Position numbers and translations under genes: made by a program | Notes under the pieces: model-generated | Databases searched by the model: none | What the model was told of the DNA's origin: nothing | What the model saw: the letters and a program-made list of their open reading frames with translations, nothing else | Assembly: GCA_944548615.1 (NCBI GenBank) | Contig: OX155952.1 | Coordinates: 28,173,458-28,237,457 of the forward strand | Source of the DNA: Micropterix aruncella | Taxonomy: Eukaryota > Arthropoda > Insecta > Lepidoptera > Micropterigidae | DNA length: 64,000 bases | Reading direction: 5' to 3' | Part shown: piece after piece, positions 1 to 11,127 of the stretch | Numbering within the stretch: position 1 is the first letter of the stretch | Layout: each line of letters begins with the position of its first letter

Positions 1-599
1 GAGGTTATAACTGTATTTCTTTTCCTTTATTGGTGTTGGTATATTTAACTTCATTGATACCTTCATTATACGGTAAGATAATCGGTAAGATAAGCTTATA
101 TTTTGTGGTTTAACATTGCTATTGCTCTTCGTTATAATTTCCTATATTTAGGCTTTGTATTGATATGGAAGACAGGACAATTGACAGTGGCTCAGTTACT
201 CGCAGCCTATGTTTATCAGAAGTCGGAGTCAGGAGCAAATGTCAGAAGCAGCCTTACACTATTTATAAGTAAATATTTATATCACCTATCATTTATTTGT
301 GACAAAAGTTATTAATTGTACGTTATCCCTGTTGGTATTCAAACTACGAATTTCTCTTTGAAGGACAACTTATAGTAGGTAACACAGTTATGATTTTTTA
401 TGAAATATTGAGGCCCATGACATATGAGGCGCCTTTAGACAGGAATAAAATATTGAAACTGTGAAAGGAATCACGCAAAGACAAGACAATACTAATTCCG
501 AATTTTATAATATGTATGTATGTATGGAAAAGAAAACCAAATGCCTTTTGGACTTTCCTGTCACATTTCGCCCGAACGCTATTGAGTGAACTAGAAAAG
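1..599. other. Upstream flank of OR A, no gene seen
   Basis: AT-rich DNA with only short unconvincing open frames. It should contain the promoter of the receptor starting at 600. The frame stays open upstream of the ATG at 600, back to about 516, but homologous receptors in the window begin at the equivalent of the 600 start, so the upstream part is taken as 5' flank. Confidence 0.5.
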
Positions 600-2583
600 A
601 TGAACCAGAATAAGTTAAAACATTTGCTTTTCGATGACGTATTTGGAGTTTTCGATATAATAATGGCGACTGCGGGTATAAATAAATTTTACAAACACGA
701 GAACCAATTAAACAAATTTTGGGTTTTTCAGTATTTACTTTGGGTAACAACTACATCGAATTTGATATTTTTGTGGTTCGGCGCTATAATGTTTGTTTTT
801 ACATCGGAGTCACTCCTCGCCATACTTGAAGTATTTCCAAACATTTTCGTCACTGTTAAATCTCTAGTAAAATTAGCCACGTTAATAATGCGCAGAAAGC
901 TGATTTCTGACGTGGTACATGATTTAAAATCATTGTGGCCACGGGCCGACGACGAAAATGGCATAAAAAGATTCCATGAAATTGTATCTCCTACTTATAA
1001 AATATGTTTGTTGTTCTTGATATTGACAGCTTGCACTACACTTGCATTTGGCATGACTCCGATTGTAGGTGCTATGATGGATTATATCCAGTTTGGAGAA
1101 GCACGCGTGAAATTAGCTTTCGAGATTTGGTATCCTTTCGATTATGAAAAATCCGATGTGATTTTTGTGTTTGTTTTCATATCGCAGTTTTGGGGAGGTA
1201 ATATTGAAATCTAACTTTTTGATTGATATGTATTGGTCGAAATATGTAACTATTATTATAACGGCGACATTATAATTTCAGTCTATGCTACAGCTGTATA
1301 TAATATAATATGTGATATCTTTATGTGCATGTTAATATCCTTGTTGTGCTATCATTTTGAAATGATATCCGATTCTTTAAAAGCGATACAACCGAAACAG
1401 AGCAATTTGGATCAATACGAGATTTTAGAAACCGCAAGCGACGATTTAATAAAATGTATTTTGTATCATTGTCGTTTGTTAAGGTTGGTTGTTAACCACT
1501 TAAGTTATATTTTAGAGTATACTATTGAATATTTATTGAGTAATACTTTTATACTTTCAGACTGTGTCAATTATTGGAAGATATATTTAGCTTTCAATTA
1601 TTCGTTAATCTTTCTGTTACTGCTGTAATTCTTTGCGCGATTTTGTTTAATATAATGGCATGTAATTTACATTTTTATTCGTATCTGCGTATTTGCTTGG
1701 ATAAAATATCGACTTTTATTTTGTATATCGCTGTAGTCTCATTGCAAGTTTTTTTGCTATGTTGGTACAGTGATACACTAATAAGACAGGTGATTTAAAA
1801 TTTTATTAAACGTTATGATTTTAGTTTATTAGTAGTAGATTTTTAATTTTAGATATTTTTTATCTAATAATAAAGAAAATAGATAGATAGATACTTTATA
1901 GATAGGATAAAATTAATTTACCTCGTGAAATTTGTTTCATCAAAAGCGATATTCTTCCATTCCTTATAGGTAAATACTTGATTTCAAAAGGGCATTTTTT
2001 GAGTTGTATATAATTTATTTCATTGTTTAGTTATATAGCTTTGCCATATAATAATACAAATAGCAGCGGACTGATCTATCACAAACAAGACTACTTAAAA
2101 GCTTATGAAGGGAAGTATTTTTGTAAATATTCAAACGTTCATTTGTGCGTTGATTTGGGCAGCAACGGTAATCGGACAAGAACCAATTCGCCTGTTTTGC
2201 GTTACAGAATAGCAGCAAATATTCGCTTCCGACTTAGCTCATTGCTGATTATGATTGACGTAATAATTTTCCTATACCTATTATTTCTTTAGAACTCGAA
2301 ACTAACTTCAGCGGCATATCATTCTGGGTGGTACAATACTGATAAAATGTTTAGACTGAATTTGATTCAATTTCAAATGAGAACCCAAAAGCCAGTGGCG
2401 CTAACTGCTATGAAGTTTCTAACTTTGTCCAATAGCACATTTTTACAAGTAAGTAATATTTTTTTTTTAAAAAAACGCGAGGAAATCTACCAATTTTTTT
2501 TCATTACTTTTTATATCCGCTAGATTATGGCATCTGCATGGTCCTACTTTACGCTTCTGAGACAATTGTATGGAAATGATTGA
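600..2583 (+). CDS. Odorant receptor A (7tm_6), 5 coding exons, 414 aa
   Basis: Insect odorant receptor, a seven-helix ligand-gated cation channel subunit expected to work with Orco in olfactory neuron membranes. Exons are 600-1197, 1282-1483, 1561-1789, 2293-2448 and 2524-2583, all with GT-AG borders, joining to 1245 nt with no stop. The start was chosen because the sister genes begin at the same place (M-x-E/Q-N-K-x-K). Hydrophobic helices lie near residues 41-66, 75-96, 135-160 and 185-215, with three more in exons 3 to 5. Family marks are WPRADDE near residue 113, WYPFDYEKS near 177, CWYSD before the third intron and WSYFTLLRQLYG at the C-terminus. The intron that splits exons 3 and 4 in the sister genes is absent, and the read-through adds about ten residues (300-313) between TM5 and TM6. 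It is the only array member on the plus strand. No ligand can be inferred. Confidence 0.93.
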
Positions 2584-2703
2584 AACGATCAACACATTTT
2601 GGATGCGCCATGTTAGTGTCCTGTGAAAAAGTTTTGAGATGTATAAAGTTTAATTATTATATTGTTATGGTATAATATTGTTATTAATTATAAGGTCTAT
2701 GAA

Positions 2704-2709
2704 AATAAA
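2704..2709 (+). terminator. Possible poly(A) signal of OR A
   Basis: An AATAAA hexamer lies about 120 bases after the OR A stop codon at 2583, in AT-rich sequence. Position and motif fit a cleavage and polyadenylation signal. In DNA this AT-rich such hexamers are common, so the call is weak. Confidence 0.35.
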
Positions 2710-3950
2710 ACATAAAAATGTTAGCAACAAAGTTTATTTATACGTATTATCGCTTTATTGTAGGTATAATATATATTTAATCCAGGAAAAAAGCCATTAA
2801 TATATAATAATAACCGAAAAAGGAAAAAAGCCAGAATCACGGGTAATTAAACGATAAACCCAGTTTGAAGTTAGCAGCTAACCAGTCGGCAGCGACTTCA
2901 GGAAATGTGAAGAAGGTGGCAATAAAATTTGGCAAAAAAATACAATATTTAAATGATAACTTAGTTTTTGTGTTAAAATAAAATAATATTAAATATTTTT
3001 AAAAGTATGCTGTCACGTATCTTGATAATTTTTTGTATTATCTCTGCTGGAGCGAAAATATGTTTATTATTCGTGGTAATGGTGGGCATTCCATATTAAA
3101 AATATTTATAACTTTGTTAAACCTAATTAGCTGGGGATTTAGTGCAACAGTTTGTATGGGAACCCTGCATTTTGGGATTAAAGGCTCATACGTGGCACAA
3201 TTGTTCCTTAGGTGGTCCTGAGTGGATTTAGACCGGGAGCCATTGGGGGCCACCCCGCGGGTGGCGGGGGGAGGGGGTGGAAGTTTGATTCCGCTGCGCG
3301 TCACTTTGAGCCCTATATCTATCGGACTATAGGTACTAGGGCAAGTGCGATATCATTTCTGGGTAACTCAATGATAAGAAATTCATTTTTGGAAGAAAAA
3401 AAATACAGGTCCATAGAAAAAATATGAAATAATTGGTAACATCCAAAAATCATTCACATAATTTTTTTACATATTCAAAGTTTATGTACTTTTTAACCAT
3501 AAGAGGTATCGGTATTCAAAAAATATATTCCGATAGCCACACTTATCTTAATTACAACAAAATATATTTTATTGGACTGCCATGGTAAAAAGTGAGTGAA
3601 AAAAATATAATTCATCGCACGGCAGACCTTTGTATTACTGCGATAGGTTATTGAGTTGAAAATAACAAGTACAATAGTAACAATTAGTATGATAATTATA
3701 TTATTATTGTTTTTTCAATTTAATAAAAATATTAATAATATTTAATAAAAAAACTTGTGCACATACCTTAAATACTTACGTAAGTATTTTTTTATCTGTA
3801 ATCCCTACTATTTCGTCGAAAAAATAATAGCAAGTAGTATTACAAGTACATACCTACCCATACCTACTTAATTACATAAGGGAGGGCATTTTACCATACG
3901 TTATAATGCGTTGAGAAGTTCGTCAAGCTGCAGGGCGGCGCGTGCATTAA

Positions 3951-4205
3951 CGTTTTGCCTTGATGAATCATATAATAGACGTATGGGAAAATGTTCTGCT
4001 TTCATAAAATCATAAAATAAATATGAATCAAGGAAAATTTTAAAATCGAACTGACATAAAATTATAAGCTTATTGAGCTACACAAGCTATATAATATATT
4101 AATACGGACGAGAAATAGAACAAGAATTTCTAATATTTGAGTTTTAATAATTTCTGTCTCGATTCATTAAAATGAAATGATTATTTTATTATATTTCCGG
4201 CCGAT
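3951..4205. repeat. 250-bp dispersed block, copy 1
   Basis: Nearly identical to 8903-9157, in the same orientation. Both copies run from CGTTTTGCCTTGATGAATC to a TATTTCCGGCCGA end and differ by only a few substitutions and small indels. No ORF or terminal inverted repeat was seen. It is either an uncharacterised interspersed repeat or a local duplication. Confidence 0.75.
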
Positions 4206-4340
4206 AAGAATTAATAGCAATGTTTTAGGAAAAAATATTTATATTGCAACACAGTAATGTGGGAATATTAAGACAAAACATTTTCCAATTGTGAAATAAG
4301 ATAAATATTCTCCAAAAATAGAATGCCTCAAAAGTCTTCT

Positions 4341-4361
4341 CCCCCCCCCCCCCCGCCCCCC
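4341..4361. repeat. C-homopolymer tract
   Basis: A run of 14 C, then one G, then six more C, in otherwise AT-rich DNA, leading into a C-rich segment up to about 4380. Tract length is probably unreliable in the assembly. Confidence 0.85.
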
Positions 4362-4420
4362 ACCTCACCCCGCCACCCGCGCGATGGCCACCGATGATTC
4401 ATGGGCTAATGGCATCTGCA

Positions 4421-4650
4421 CCCAGGGTTGGCTCCCGACAAGGGAACTCCTCAACGGTCAACAGCAAAGACACAAAATTTTGTATATGTATTCAATACCG
4501 ACAGCCCGTTCTAAGGTTTACCATGGACTGCTTCACCCAGGGTTGGCTTCCAACGAGGGAACTCCTTAACGGTCAACAGCACATATTTACATAAAATTTT
4601 GTATACGCATTCAATTGTGATAGCCCATTCCATGTATCACCATGACATGG
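4421..4650. repeat. 115-bp tandem duplication (two units)
   Basis: Units begin at 4421 and 4536, each with CCCAGGGTTGGCT, then GGGAACTCCT.AACGGTCAACAG, then a TTTTGTATA.GCATTCAAT-like end. The copies are diverged. No function is apparent. Confidence 0.75.
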
Positions 4651-6382
4651 CTGGTGCACTTACAAAAAAATGGTGTCGGTTTTTCTTTTTGTTATAATTT
4701 TGTCTATTATTTTACCTGCGGTCGTGTTTTTTAATTATTAAAATTATCGTTCTTGTGTACATATTTTTGTTCGGAATTGATAATGTAGTTTCAGAAATAC
4801 TACTGTAGTTACTACGAAATGCCAAAAACGCTGATAATCCTGACTGTTCGGCTTGATCGCAAAATAAAAGATACAATTACAAATGTTTTAACTATGAATG
4901 CTATACGACTTGTTTAATAAAGTTCTATACTTTCGTTTGAATAAAGTCTTATTTAATAATATTCAATATATTATTAGTGAAACGCGCAGAAATATCAATA
5001 AAATAAGAGTTTTAAAAACTGATCGTTAGTTTTGCAATGCAAATCTACGAAGTGATATTTTTCGACTTTACGTGATGCCGATCCTTAAAGGCACTACTGC
5101 CGATTACACCAGTTCGATCATCTACCCAGATCTTTAAACTTAACTTAGTCTCATGTTTGACTTTAACTCAGTCTCAATAATATATTCTTAAAATACTAAT
5201 TAATCCTATATATTGTGTCCTCTTTAACTTTGTAGCTCGTCAAGACAAAGCATTGGATTTTAGTTTAATCTGTAATATTTTTCTTTTTAATAAATAAAAT
5301 TATATATGTTTTTCTTAACATATAATTGTTCAGTAGATAGTACAACGACTTATACACTATTTAAACAACGCTTTAAGAACTTGAAAATTCTCTTACATGC
5401 CTATCTATTTATGCTATTAAGATCCTATTCATGCTACTAAGATCCAAAATGTAAATTATATTTACGGACTTAAGTACTACATACAATTACAATCACATTG
5501 GTAAGTATTGTATTAGAAATAAATTTTTAGTTTTTTTCTCTTTTTTTTTTGCTCGTGATGCGAACTACTGGTTATGAGAGGTGCTATTTATGAGAGGTTC
5601 CACTGTATTACTGGTAAACCTGTATTTTATTAATTAAAACACATACCAAAATTTAATTATATTTAACGTCAGAGAGATAGCAGTTTTTCAAAATAATCTT
5701 AAAATACATAACCAAATGTTAAGTTGGTTTACTGTACTTATGTAAAATTTAACTAATTTATTCGGTTTGCCATAAAATATTCGCATTTTATTAAATAAGC
5801 GATTAGTAAAATAATTTCCATATGGGTCGGTAATAGCTTCTAGTTGTCGCCATTACCGACCCTACCCCATATAATATGGATCGGTAATAGAATATGTAGG
5901 TATTAAAGGAAAATGTTTTACCAATTTTTAAAAATTACGTTGTATTTATAATTGCTTGTTTCCAGACTATTAAAGAGACTGTAATTGATTAAAATAACTA
6001 CGTGCAAACAGTCTTATTGAAAAATGGTTAATTTATTATTGTTTCTATACTATATCGATCTATGAACAATAAAATAATTTTTGGTCAATTTACAACGCTA
6101 AAACAAGAAAACTAGACAACATATTTTATATCGCTAATATATTTGTACAAAGGTTTATTGTTTGTTATTAAAATGGTTTGTACAAATTTCAACAGAAAAG
6201 AGATAAATACAGAACACTACGTGGCGGCCATTGCCGACTTATGGGTCGGTGATGGCTGCAACTACTAAAATTGAAGAAGCTATCACCGCCGTATTTAAAT
6301 TTAAAATTTTCTTTTATAAAATGTGATACAAAATCGAAGATACATTTGAAATGTAGTACATTTGAATAAAATGTGATACAAG

Positions 6383-6695
6383 TTAACCCTTTGAGTAAAT
6401 GGGTATTTTCATGGATGCATCTGTCTCTTTTGCAGGATTTTCAGCGACATCGACTTAAAGTACTATAACTACGAAACTTCTACACCAATCATAAAAAGAA
6501 CAACTGCACAAAGATTGCATTGAAATTTCGAATATAGAATATTGAAATATCATTTTGTAAAACAATTAGATAATTATGAATAAATATGAGAACATCAAAG
6601 AAGTGGAAAAAACGCGGAACCAGATCTGGTCGTATCATACTCAACGGATAATTGTTTCAGAACCAGATTTGGTCGTATCATACTCAAGGGGTTAA
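6383..6695. mobile_element. piggyBac-like MITE with TTAA target duplication
   Basis: A 305-bp element (6387-6691) bounded on both sides by TTAA. Terminal inverted repeats are CCCTTTGAGTA at the left and TACTCAAGGGG at the right, with one mismatch. A subterminal direct repeat containing CCAGAT.TGGTCGTATCAT occurs twice near the right end. The TTAA duplication and CCC(T/C)TTG terminus are the classic piggyBac signature. There is no transposase ORF, so it is non-autonomous. Confidence 0.72.
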
Positions 6696-7192
6696 AGAAT
6701 ACATTTGATATTACACGATAATTGTAGGCATCGTTTTTAAGTATAAAATGTCTTAAAGAGAAAAGCTAGGTTGCTGTGAACCTGCAGAAACAAGGGCCAG
6801 TACGACATGACCTGCGTCCACGCCACCCGTACAGAAAACTGATGTATTTTATTCCCTTTTAGCACTGCCACGCACACTAAAGTATGATTTTGTGATGCTC
6901 AACGAACAAATGCGTGTATTTCCTCGATTACATGTGGCTCAAATAGTAGAAAAGACATTAACATTTCGAATTACACTAATAAGTTGGTAATGCCTGCAGT
7001 TTTTTAATGGGTCGTTGATACCTGCGTTTACCTTAGTATGTATTTTTAAAAAATTAAATGGTAAACAAAATTATATATTTTTCTAAACATCAATTATTTC
7101 GTAAATAGCACAATGCCCTATTCATTATTTAAAATTAACATTTTCATCTCAGCATTCTATTTGATTTGATATTACCGGTGATTTTACACATT
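6696..7192. other. Intergenic between MITE and OR B 3' end
   Basis: AT-rich, no ORF worth reporting. It should contain the OR B 3' untranslated region on the minus strand. Confidence 0.4.
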
Positions 7193-8796
7193 TTATCTTC
7201 CATACATGGTTCTCATAAGCGTGAAGTATGACCACGAAGATCCCAGAATCTGAGAAAGGGAAATAGCTTTGTTAAATAAAATGTGTTAGGTGATTGCTTT
7301 AGTTAACTTATTTACTGTTAAAAACGTCGGCAGCGACAGGGTAAAAAAATTCATGGCGGTCAGCCTTGACGGCTTGCTTGCTCTAAGCTGGAGTTGAATA
7401 ATATTCATCCTAAATTGTCTATCCATGTTAAACCAATCACTTTGAAATGCAGCCCTAGTTAATTTTGAACTCTGAAATAAAATTTAAATACTGCAATGGT
7501 ATGGTAATTGATCGGTATGGTACGGTAATGGTATATTTATAACAATAATAGAAGTATGCACATACGTACATACAATATATTTTATAAAATAAAGTTTACC
7601 TGTAATATTAGCTTGTCACTGTGCCAGCAAATCATGAAAACTTGTATAATAGTCGAAGTAATAACTAGAAGGATTCCACTCATTTTGTCTGGTGTTGCTA
7701 CCTATTTTAATAATAAAAATATTGTCATCCCAGATAAACCAAGAAAACTGCATATTATAATATTTACCATTATGTTGAAGAGAACTGCGCAATTTATTAC
7801 AGCACTTAATGAGAAATTGACAAACATCGCTAAGCTGAAAATATCTTCAAGTAGTTTACAAAGCCTGAAAGTAAATAAGTAAATATATTCGATATTCATA
7901 TTTTCCCGTATTATACTCACTTACTTTAATATTCGAATGTGATAGAAAATGCATTTTTTTAACTCATCATTGACGATCTTAATAGTGGTTGAGTTTTCAG
8001 TATCGTGCATGACTGGTTGAAACGTTTTTAGGAAATCCGAAATTGATTCGAAATGGTAACAGATCAGAGATATCAAAATACACAAAAATGAATCTATTGT
8101 TGACATCAAAACCGCTGCAGTAAATCCTGAAATTGAAAACAATCCATACATCAAAATTGTCAAAGATTTATTTTAAGACATTTAGTTACCTGTCCAAAAC
8201 TGTGATATAAATACATAAATTGAAACAGGCATCGACTCCTCGTAGTCGAAGGGGTACCATGTAGGAAATCCTAATTTAATTGTGGCTCGTCCAAACTGTA
8301 CATAATCGAACAGAGCAGATACTGCAGGCGTCAATCCGATAACAAATGCCGCATTAGCAGTCACTAACATGTAGAAGGAACATAGTTTTTTAGTAGGCAT
8401 TACAATTTTATTAAATCTTTCTATGGCTTTCTCATCATCTGCTTGTGGCCACAATAATTTCAGAGTATGTATTAATTCATAAATCGATTTTCGGCGCACT
8501 AATAATGTGACAAATTTTATTAAGACGACAACTCCAATTAATATGTTTGCCGTTACATCCAAAGTAAGAATGAGACAGTCATATTTACAGGTAAAAACAT
8601 AAATAACCGTTTGTATGATTAAAAGTGACATATTACAAATACTTAAAGCGCCAAGAAAGAATTGGAATATTCGAATATTGTTCACCACATTAGTGGATCC
8701 GTAGTAGATTTTACGTATTCCAATCGTTGCCATCAGCATATCTATATGGTAAAACACTTCGTCAAACTTCAAATATTTCGATTTATTTTCGTTCAT
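7193..8796 (-). CDS. Odorant receptor B (7tm_6), 6 coding exons, 406 aa
   Basis: Insect odorant receptor. Minus-strand exons are 8796-8190, 8126-7925, 7864-7768, 7701-7600, 7471-7316 and 7249-7193, all GT-AG, joining to 1221 nt with no internal stop. Intron phases are 1,2,0,0,0, as in genes C to F. Family marks are LLWPQADDEKAIERF in the loop after TM2, TWYPFDYEES before TM4, LCKLLEDIFS at the start of exon 3, ICWHSDKLI at the end of exon 4 and WSYFTLMRTMYG at the end. It is most similar to gene F at 42894 (IGIRKIY motif, exon 1 of 607 nt in both). The 5' end lies about 105 bp from the repeat block at 8903. Function is expected to be ligand binding with Orco; the ligand is unknown. Confidence 0.93.
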
Positions 8797-8902
8797 TATA
8801 ACGATGATTTGAATCGGTAACGACTGAAAGAAGTGTTTATTGAGTCGAGGTGTTTTCCTACGCCCTTTGCTTCTTTGAAATATTGATGTCAGCGTGATAA
8901 CG

Positions 8903-9157
8903 ACGTTTTGCCTTGATGAATCATATAATAGACGTATGGGAAATGTTCTGCTTTCATAAAATCATAAAATAAATATGAATCAAGGAAAATTTCAAAATCG
9001 AACTGACATAAAATTATAAGCTAATGAGCTACACAAGCTATATAATATATTAATACGGACGAGAAATAGAACAAGAATTTGTAATAATTGAGTTTTATTA
9101 AATTCTGTCTCGATTCATTCAAATGAAATGATTATTTTATTATATTTCCGGCCGACA
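8903..9157. repeat. 250-bp dispersed block, copy 2
   Basis: Second copy of the block at 3951-4205. It sits just upstream of the OR B start codon, so it may overlap that gene's promoter region. The copies are nearly identical, which suggests recent spread or gene conversion. Confidence 0.75.
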
Positions 9158-9164
9158 TATTATC

Positions 9165-9372
9165 GGACGCGTCTGTAAGCCGCGGCTTACGGTCGCGACT
9201 TATAGTATGCACAGTTGTTTGAGACGCAGCTTGCGGATCTCTATCGGACGTCCGAAGCCTCAAGGTCACGTCCGAGACTGACGTTCGATAATTATGTGCA
9301 CGGCTCAATAGACTTTCATTATACGGATACCTTGTCCGTCGCGTCCGTAAGCCGCGGCTGATGGACGCGTCC
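9165..9372. mobile_element. 208-bp MITE with long GC-rich inverted repeats
   Basis: The left end begins GGACGCGTCTGTAAGCCGCG and the right end is its imperfect inverse, finishing CTGATGGACGCGTCC. The inverted repeats extend about 33 bp with a few mismatches, and the inner part of each contains the palindrome AGCCGCGGCT. There is no coding capacity. The superfamily is unclear because no clean target duplication was found. Confidence 0.65.
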
Positions 9373-9840
9373 TATGAGTATTTTCACAAAATGCAGGGTT
9401 CCTATACAAAATGTTGCACAAAATACCCAGCTAGGTTGTAAATTGTCAGTTGAGTAGATTATTTTCATATTAATAATAGATGATATATGAAAAAATGTAT
9501 ATGACATTTTTATAAAGAATTTTATTACCTTTACTTTTACCTAAAACATAACTTCGATATCGCTAACAGTTAGCGGATATAAGCGAAAAACCAAATCGGA
9601 GCGCCATTTTTCCAAGATGGCGGCTCGAGCGCAACAGATAGAGTAGCGCACTTTTAGTATGTTTAACAGTATGCCTCAATAAAGATCTATGCGTAGATTC
9701 AAACTATTACCAGTTATTTCCGTCAAACGTCGAAATTTCTCCCTATTTGACTAGGCTAATAAATACATGACGTCAGGTCGTCAACTACCCCTTCTGTCAT
9801 AGGAAACATATGTACATCTCCAGACTCCCCTAATTATTCG
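9373..9840. other. Intergenic, no gene seen
   Basis: Unique-looking AT-rich sequence without supported coding potential, leading into the GC-rich repeat unit at 9841. Confidence 0.4.
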
Positions 9841-10651
9841 CCGGAGGGGCAGCGTATCTAGCAAAGCACGATATTAGCAGTCTAGCGTTAAACAGGACAT
9901 CGAAGATGTGTTAACTACAAGCGGGCGAATCCGTCACCCCAGGCTGTTATAACGATATGTAATCGTTCTTTCAGCCGTGGGATGAGCGTAGAGACTTAGA
10001 GACGTGGACAATCCATTATCTAAGCTCCGCCAACTTGTCTGCCAGAATCCAACTCCAATCCGCGCGGCGCGGCGCCTTGTATATAGCCCAGCGGGCATCC
10101 ACGCGCCCTGGCTACCAGTTGTGGCCGGATTTCTCCGGCCTCCCGACTGGTCATTTGCGCGGTCCTCTACCTAATGTAAGCGGCGATTCAGTTAGATTCA
10201 TCGCGGACCATGGCGTCCTTTGCCCGTCTCTCACTCAGGATCGGATGGCCAATTGGTTGTTTCCAGAGCGGCTGTCTTTAGGTCAACAGCCGTCCATGCT
10301 CTATAGGTAACGAAGCAGTTTCTAAACTCCCCCGGCTATTGGTCGGAAAGCACAACCGATTGGTTGACGCCGCATGGTGCGCTAATCATCCAGAAGCGAC
10401 CGAAGAACGATGGAAACTGGGAAAACCCAGGGAAAACTATCCCACAAGGGGCACAGGAGTCCTACCCGGGCTCAATCTTTTACTTAGAGGCTTCCGGGCG
10501 GATGCACCCACGAGTTGGGCCGACCCATAAACGAAGCGGGTCATAGTGGCCCAACTACACTAGGCCCATTATCTCCCTAAGGTCCCCATTCTCCGGAAGG
10601 ACAGCGTGTTTAGCAAAGCACGATATTAGCAGTCTAGCGTTAAACAGGACC
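9841..10651. repeat. GC-rich interspersed repeat, copy A with flanking direct repeats
   Basis: A unit of about 680 bp (about 9905-10590) is homologous, in the same orientation, to 11387-12055. Shared stretches include ACTAC.A.CGGGCGAA, CTCCCGACTGGT, TCGCGGACCA.GGC and CGATTGG.T.ACGCCGCA. A 59-bp direct repeat (9841-9899 and 10592-10651, containing AAGCACGATATTAGCAGTCT) brackets it. No conserved protein was recognised. The element class is unknown. Confidence 0.6.
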
Positions 10652-10723
10652 ATTTGACCACAGTTAAAACCTGAAACTAGCAGTACATCTCGATTAGTAC
10701 AGTAAATGAAAGATAGCATTAAC

Positions 10724-11032
10724 TCATAACTTACCTCGACAAAATTGTGACAAAAACAAAAAGGAAACGAGGTATTTATAAACAAACCAGAACCAACTAA
10801 AAATATTCAATTTCTTATGAACCTTTCGAAACTGAATATAGGCAATAATAGCGCATGAAATGGGAATTATACCGAAAGCAATAGCACTATCAAACGCCAC
10901 TGACGAATAGAAAAACATCGTTTTAAAGTAGGCGATACGTTTGTGTAATCTCTTTATGGCATTTTCATCAAAGGAACGGGACCATAATATATTTTTAAAA
11001 TTTGTCAATACGCAGATCAGTTGACGACGCAC
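10724..11032 (-). pseudogene. Odorant receptor exon-1 fragment
   Basis: The translation matches the second half of OR exon 1: a loop with LWSRSFDENAIKRLHKR (compare LWPRADDENAIKRFHE), then IAFGIIPISCAIIAYIQFRKVHK and FLFLSQFCRG, ending exactly at a GT donor (GAG|GTAAGT). The amino-terminal half, TM1 and TM2, and all later exons are missing nearby. It is flanked by transposon sequence on both sides. The recognisable frame is still open, so the loss may be fairly recent, but it cannot encode a receptor. Confidence 0.85.
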
Positions 11033-11127
11033 GCGAAAAAGCGTATGGCTGGAGAGAATACTTCGGACGCTGGATTGACTGTTAGAAAGAAATAGAATGA
11101 TTGATGCTGTGATCGCTGGATCGTATT

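Larger units (their letters stand above)
2584..6382. other. Intergenic, AT-rich, no gene seen
   Basis: No coding region supported. The stretch holds a GC-rich patch near 3225-3300, a block repeated at 8903 (listed separately), a C-run at 4341-4361, a 115-bp tandem pair at 4421-4650, and a short inverted repeat built on GGGTCGGTAAT near 5824-5862 that recurs loosely near 6240. It looks like decayed repeats. Confidence 0.5.

Noticed and set aside
2023..2292. 89-codon plus-strand frame
   Set aside because: It lies in intron 3 of OR A, begins with TTG and has no recognisable domain.
3038..3427. Overlapping frames in a GC-rich patch
   Set aside because: Low-complexity Pro/Gly-rich translations from a G/C-rich repeat, with no support.
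10035..10546. Several 60-91 codon frames
   Set aside because: They fall in the GC-rich interspersed repeat, whose other copy does not keep the same frames.
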